Position numbers and translations under genes: made by a program. From Shouchella patagoniensis (GTDB taxonomy: Bacteria; Bacillota; Bacilli; Bacillales; Bacillaceae_D), in NCBI RefSeq assembly GCF_002019705.1, contig NZ_KV917377.1:1486565-1550564 (forward strand): a stretch of DNA of 64,000 nucleotides, in the 5' to 3' direction. Positions within the stretch are counted from its first letter, which is position 1, and each line of letters opens with the position of its first letter. Positions 63,087 to 64,000 of the stretch are shown here, in pieces. The notes beneath the pieces are model-generated. The model was not told where the DNA came from and did not search any database. It saw only the letters and a list, made by a program, of their open reading frames with translations.

Positions 63087-63571
63087 TGCACAGCCTCCTC
63101 CCGGCTAGCCGGTAGTGGGTCAAGTCGATATTTCACCAACTTATAGTCTTCTGTATAATAAAAAGTACCATAAAGTATACCTTCATTTGTTAAAACATGG
63201 TCAAAAACAAAATGATCTCCTGGAGCCATCGGTAAATTTGAATGAGCTTCAAGGTCTTGCCAAACTAATTTTCCTTCTGGAGATTCTTTTAACATCGTTC
63301 CGCTGTAATTGGACGAAGAAAATGTGAACATCATCCACTCATCCATTATTTGTTGTTTTTCATCAACAATAACAATTGTTGTTACTGCTCGCAAAACAGC
63401 TGCTTCTATTTGCAAGCCCGTTTCTTCACGAAACTCCCGAATCGCTGCCTCTTTTATTGTCTCTGTTTGCTCCATTTTACCGCCAGGTGCTACCCACCAT
63501 CCACGGCTAGGTTTTTGTAACATTAAACACTGATCTTCTGTAGTTAATATACAATTTGCTATTCGTTGCAC
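63083..63571 (-). CDS. yvcI: Nudix hydrolase YvcI
   Basis: 162 residues from GTG 63571 (TTG 63577 is nearly as likely). The Nudix box [24 protein letters not shown] falls at about 32-53, with the REEKGxE-type REFREETGL core intact. Substrate unknown; family hydrolyses nucleoside diphosphate derivatives. First gene of the rapZ cluster, with a stop overlapping the rapZ start. Confidence 0.92.
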   Translation of the reverse strand: MQRIANCILTTEDQCLMLQKPSRGWWVAPGGKMEQTETIKEAAIREFREETGLQIEAAVLRAVTTIVIVDEKQQIMDEWMMFTFSSSNYSGTMLKESPEGKLVWQDLEAHSNLPMAPGDHFVFDHVLTNEGILYGTFYYTEDYKLVKYRLDPLPASREEAVQ

Positions 63572-63671
63572 GTCCAATTCACCTCACGTTCCTAATTCTA
63601 TAGTATACAAGTAAATAGGTTAGGCTACAACGTTTCCCGCTTTTTGTTCATTTCGTTTATTAAAATTCACA

Positions 63672-63700
63672 CAAAAAAAGGACGCAGAACTCTGCGCCCA
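63672..63700 (-). terminator. Second terminator downstream of trxB
   Basis: GGGCGCAGA-GTT-CTGCGTCC stem plus seven T in the minus direction. Confidence 0.85.
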
Positions 63701-63715
63701 AAAGAAAAACTATAT

Positions 63716-63743
63716 TAAAAAAGGGGGTCAATTACTAACCCCT
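63716..63743 (-). terminator. First terminator downstream of trxB
   Basis: AGGGGT-TAGTAATTG-ACCCCC followed by TTTTTT in the minus direction, about 57 bp after the trxB stop; together with the next hairpin it makes a double terminator. Confidence 0.75.
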
Positions 63744-63799
63744 ATTATAAAGCTAAGGTGTTTCAAAAGGGTTACAGCACCGTTAAAAACTGATGACGG

Positions 63800-64000
<201 letters not shown>

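Overview
The window reads as a chromosomal core segment of a spore-forming, low-GC Bacillaceae. The gene order follows two blocks known from Bacillus subtilis: yut-yun-yur-yus, then ssrA-smpB-rnr-est-secG, cggR-gapA-pgk-tpiA-gpmI-eno, rpoN, clpP, crh-whiA-yvcK-rapZ-yvcI-trxB. Spore genes (yutH, lytH, yunB, a YhcN-type lipoprotein, two CotF-like coat proteins), an NhaC-type carrier and very acidic lipoproteins would fit an alkaliphilic relative of B. subtilis (Alkalihalobacillus/Shouchella-like). That placement is inference. Nearly all genes lie on the minus strand. I see no prophage, insertion sequence, CRISPR array, rRNA or tRNA.

Layout. 1-7.3 kb: end of the threonine locus (hom), yutH, the yut genes, lipA and lytH. 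7.3-9.2 kb: an NhaC-type carrier behind a lysine riboswitch. 9.2-14.3 kb: yunF-(broken yunE)-yunD-yunC-thyA-dfrA-yunB. 14.5-20.7 kb: sufCDSUB for Fe-S assembly, a small unlisted ORF and yurZ. 20.7-25 kb: a SAM-riboswitch metNPQ operon followed by two genes that look cobalamin-related. 25-33.2 kb: an MFS pump with an unusual palindrome, yusG, gcvH, yusI and the fadN-fadA-fadE beta-oxidation operon. 33.3-41.3 kb is the most accessory part: coat proteins, a divergent MFS/SgrR-like pair with a perfect 15-bp inverted repeat, a glycosyltransferase, an aminotransferase-GATE transporter pair and a broken histidine phosphatase. 41.4-49.3 kb: tmRNA, smpB, doxX, rnr, two esterases, a luciferase-like monooxygenase, secG and ubiX. 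49.3-50.1 kb: AT-rich DNA with what look like decayed small ORFs. 50.1-57.2 kb: the glycolytic operon under CggR. 57.2-64 kb: rpoN with a catabolite-repression site, clpP with a CtsR site, and the crh-to-trxB cluster.

Regulation can be read directly at many places: lysine and SAM riboswitches with terminators, CggR, CtsR and FadR operators, two sequences fitting the CcpA cre consensus (fadN and rpoN), a possible Fur site on suf, and sigma-A promoters for hom, the lysine carrier, sufC, fadN, ssrA and clpP. Many starts are GTG or TTG; where a ribosome-binding site or family alignment contradicted the longest frame I moved the start and say so. No clearly novel large system is present. The best candidates for new biology are the SgrR/MFS module, the palindrome-flanked MFS promoter, the adenosyltransferase-like/BtuF-like pair behind the methionine transporter, the hom operator, and the 57-codon ORF beside suf.
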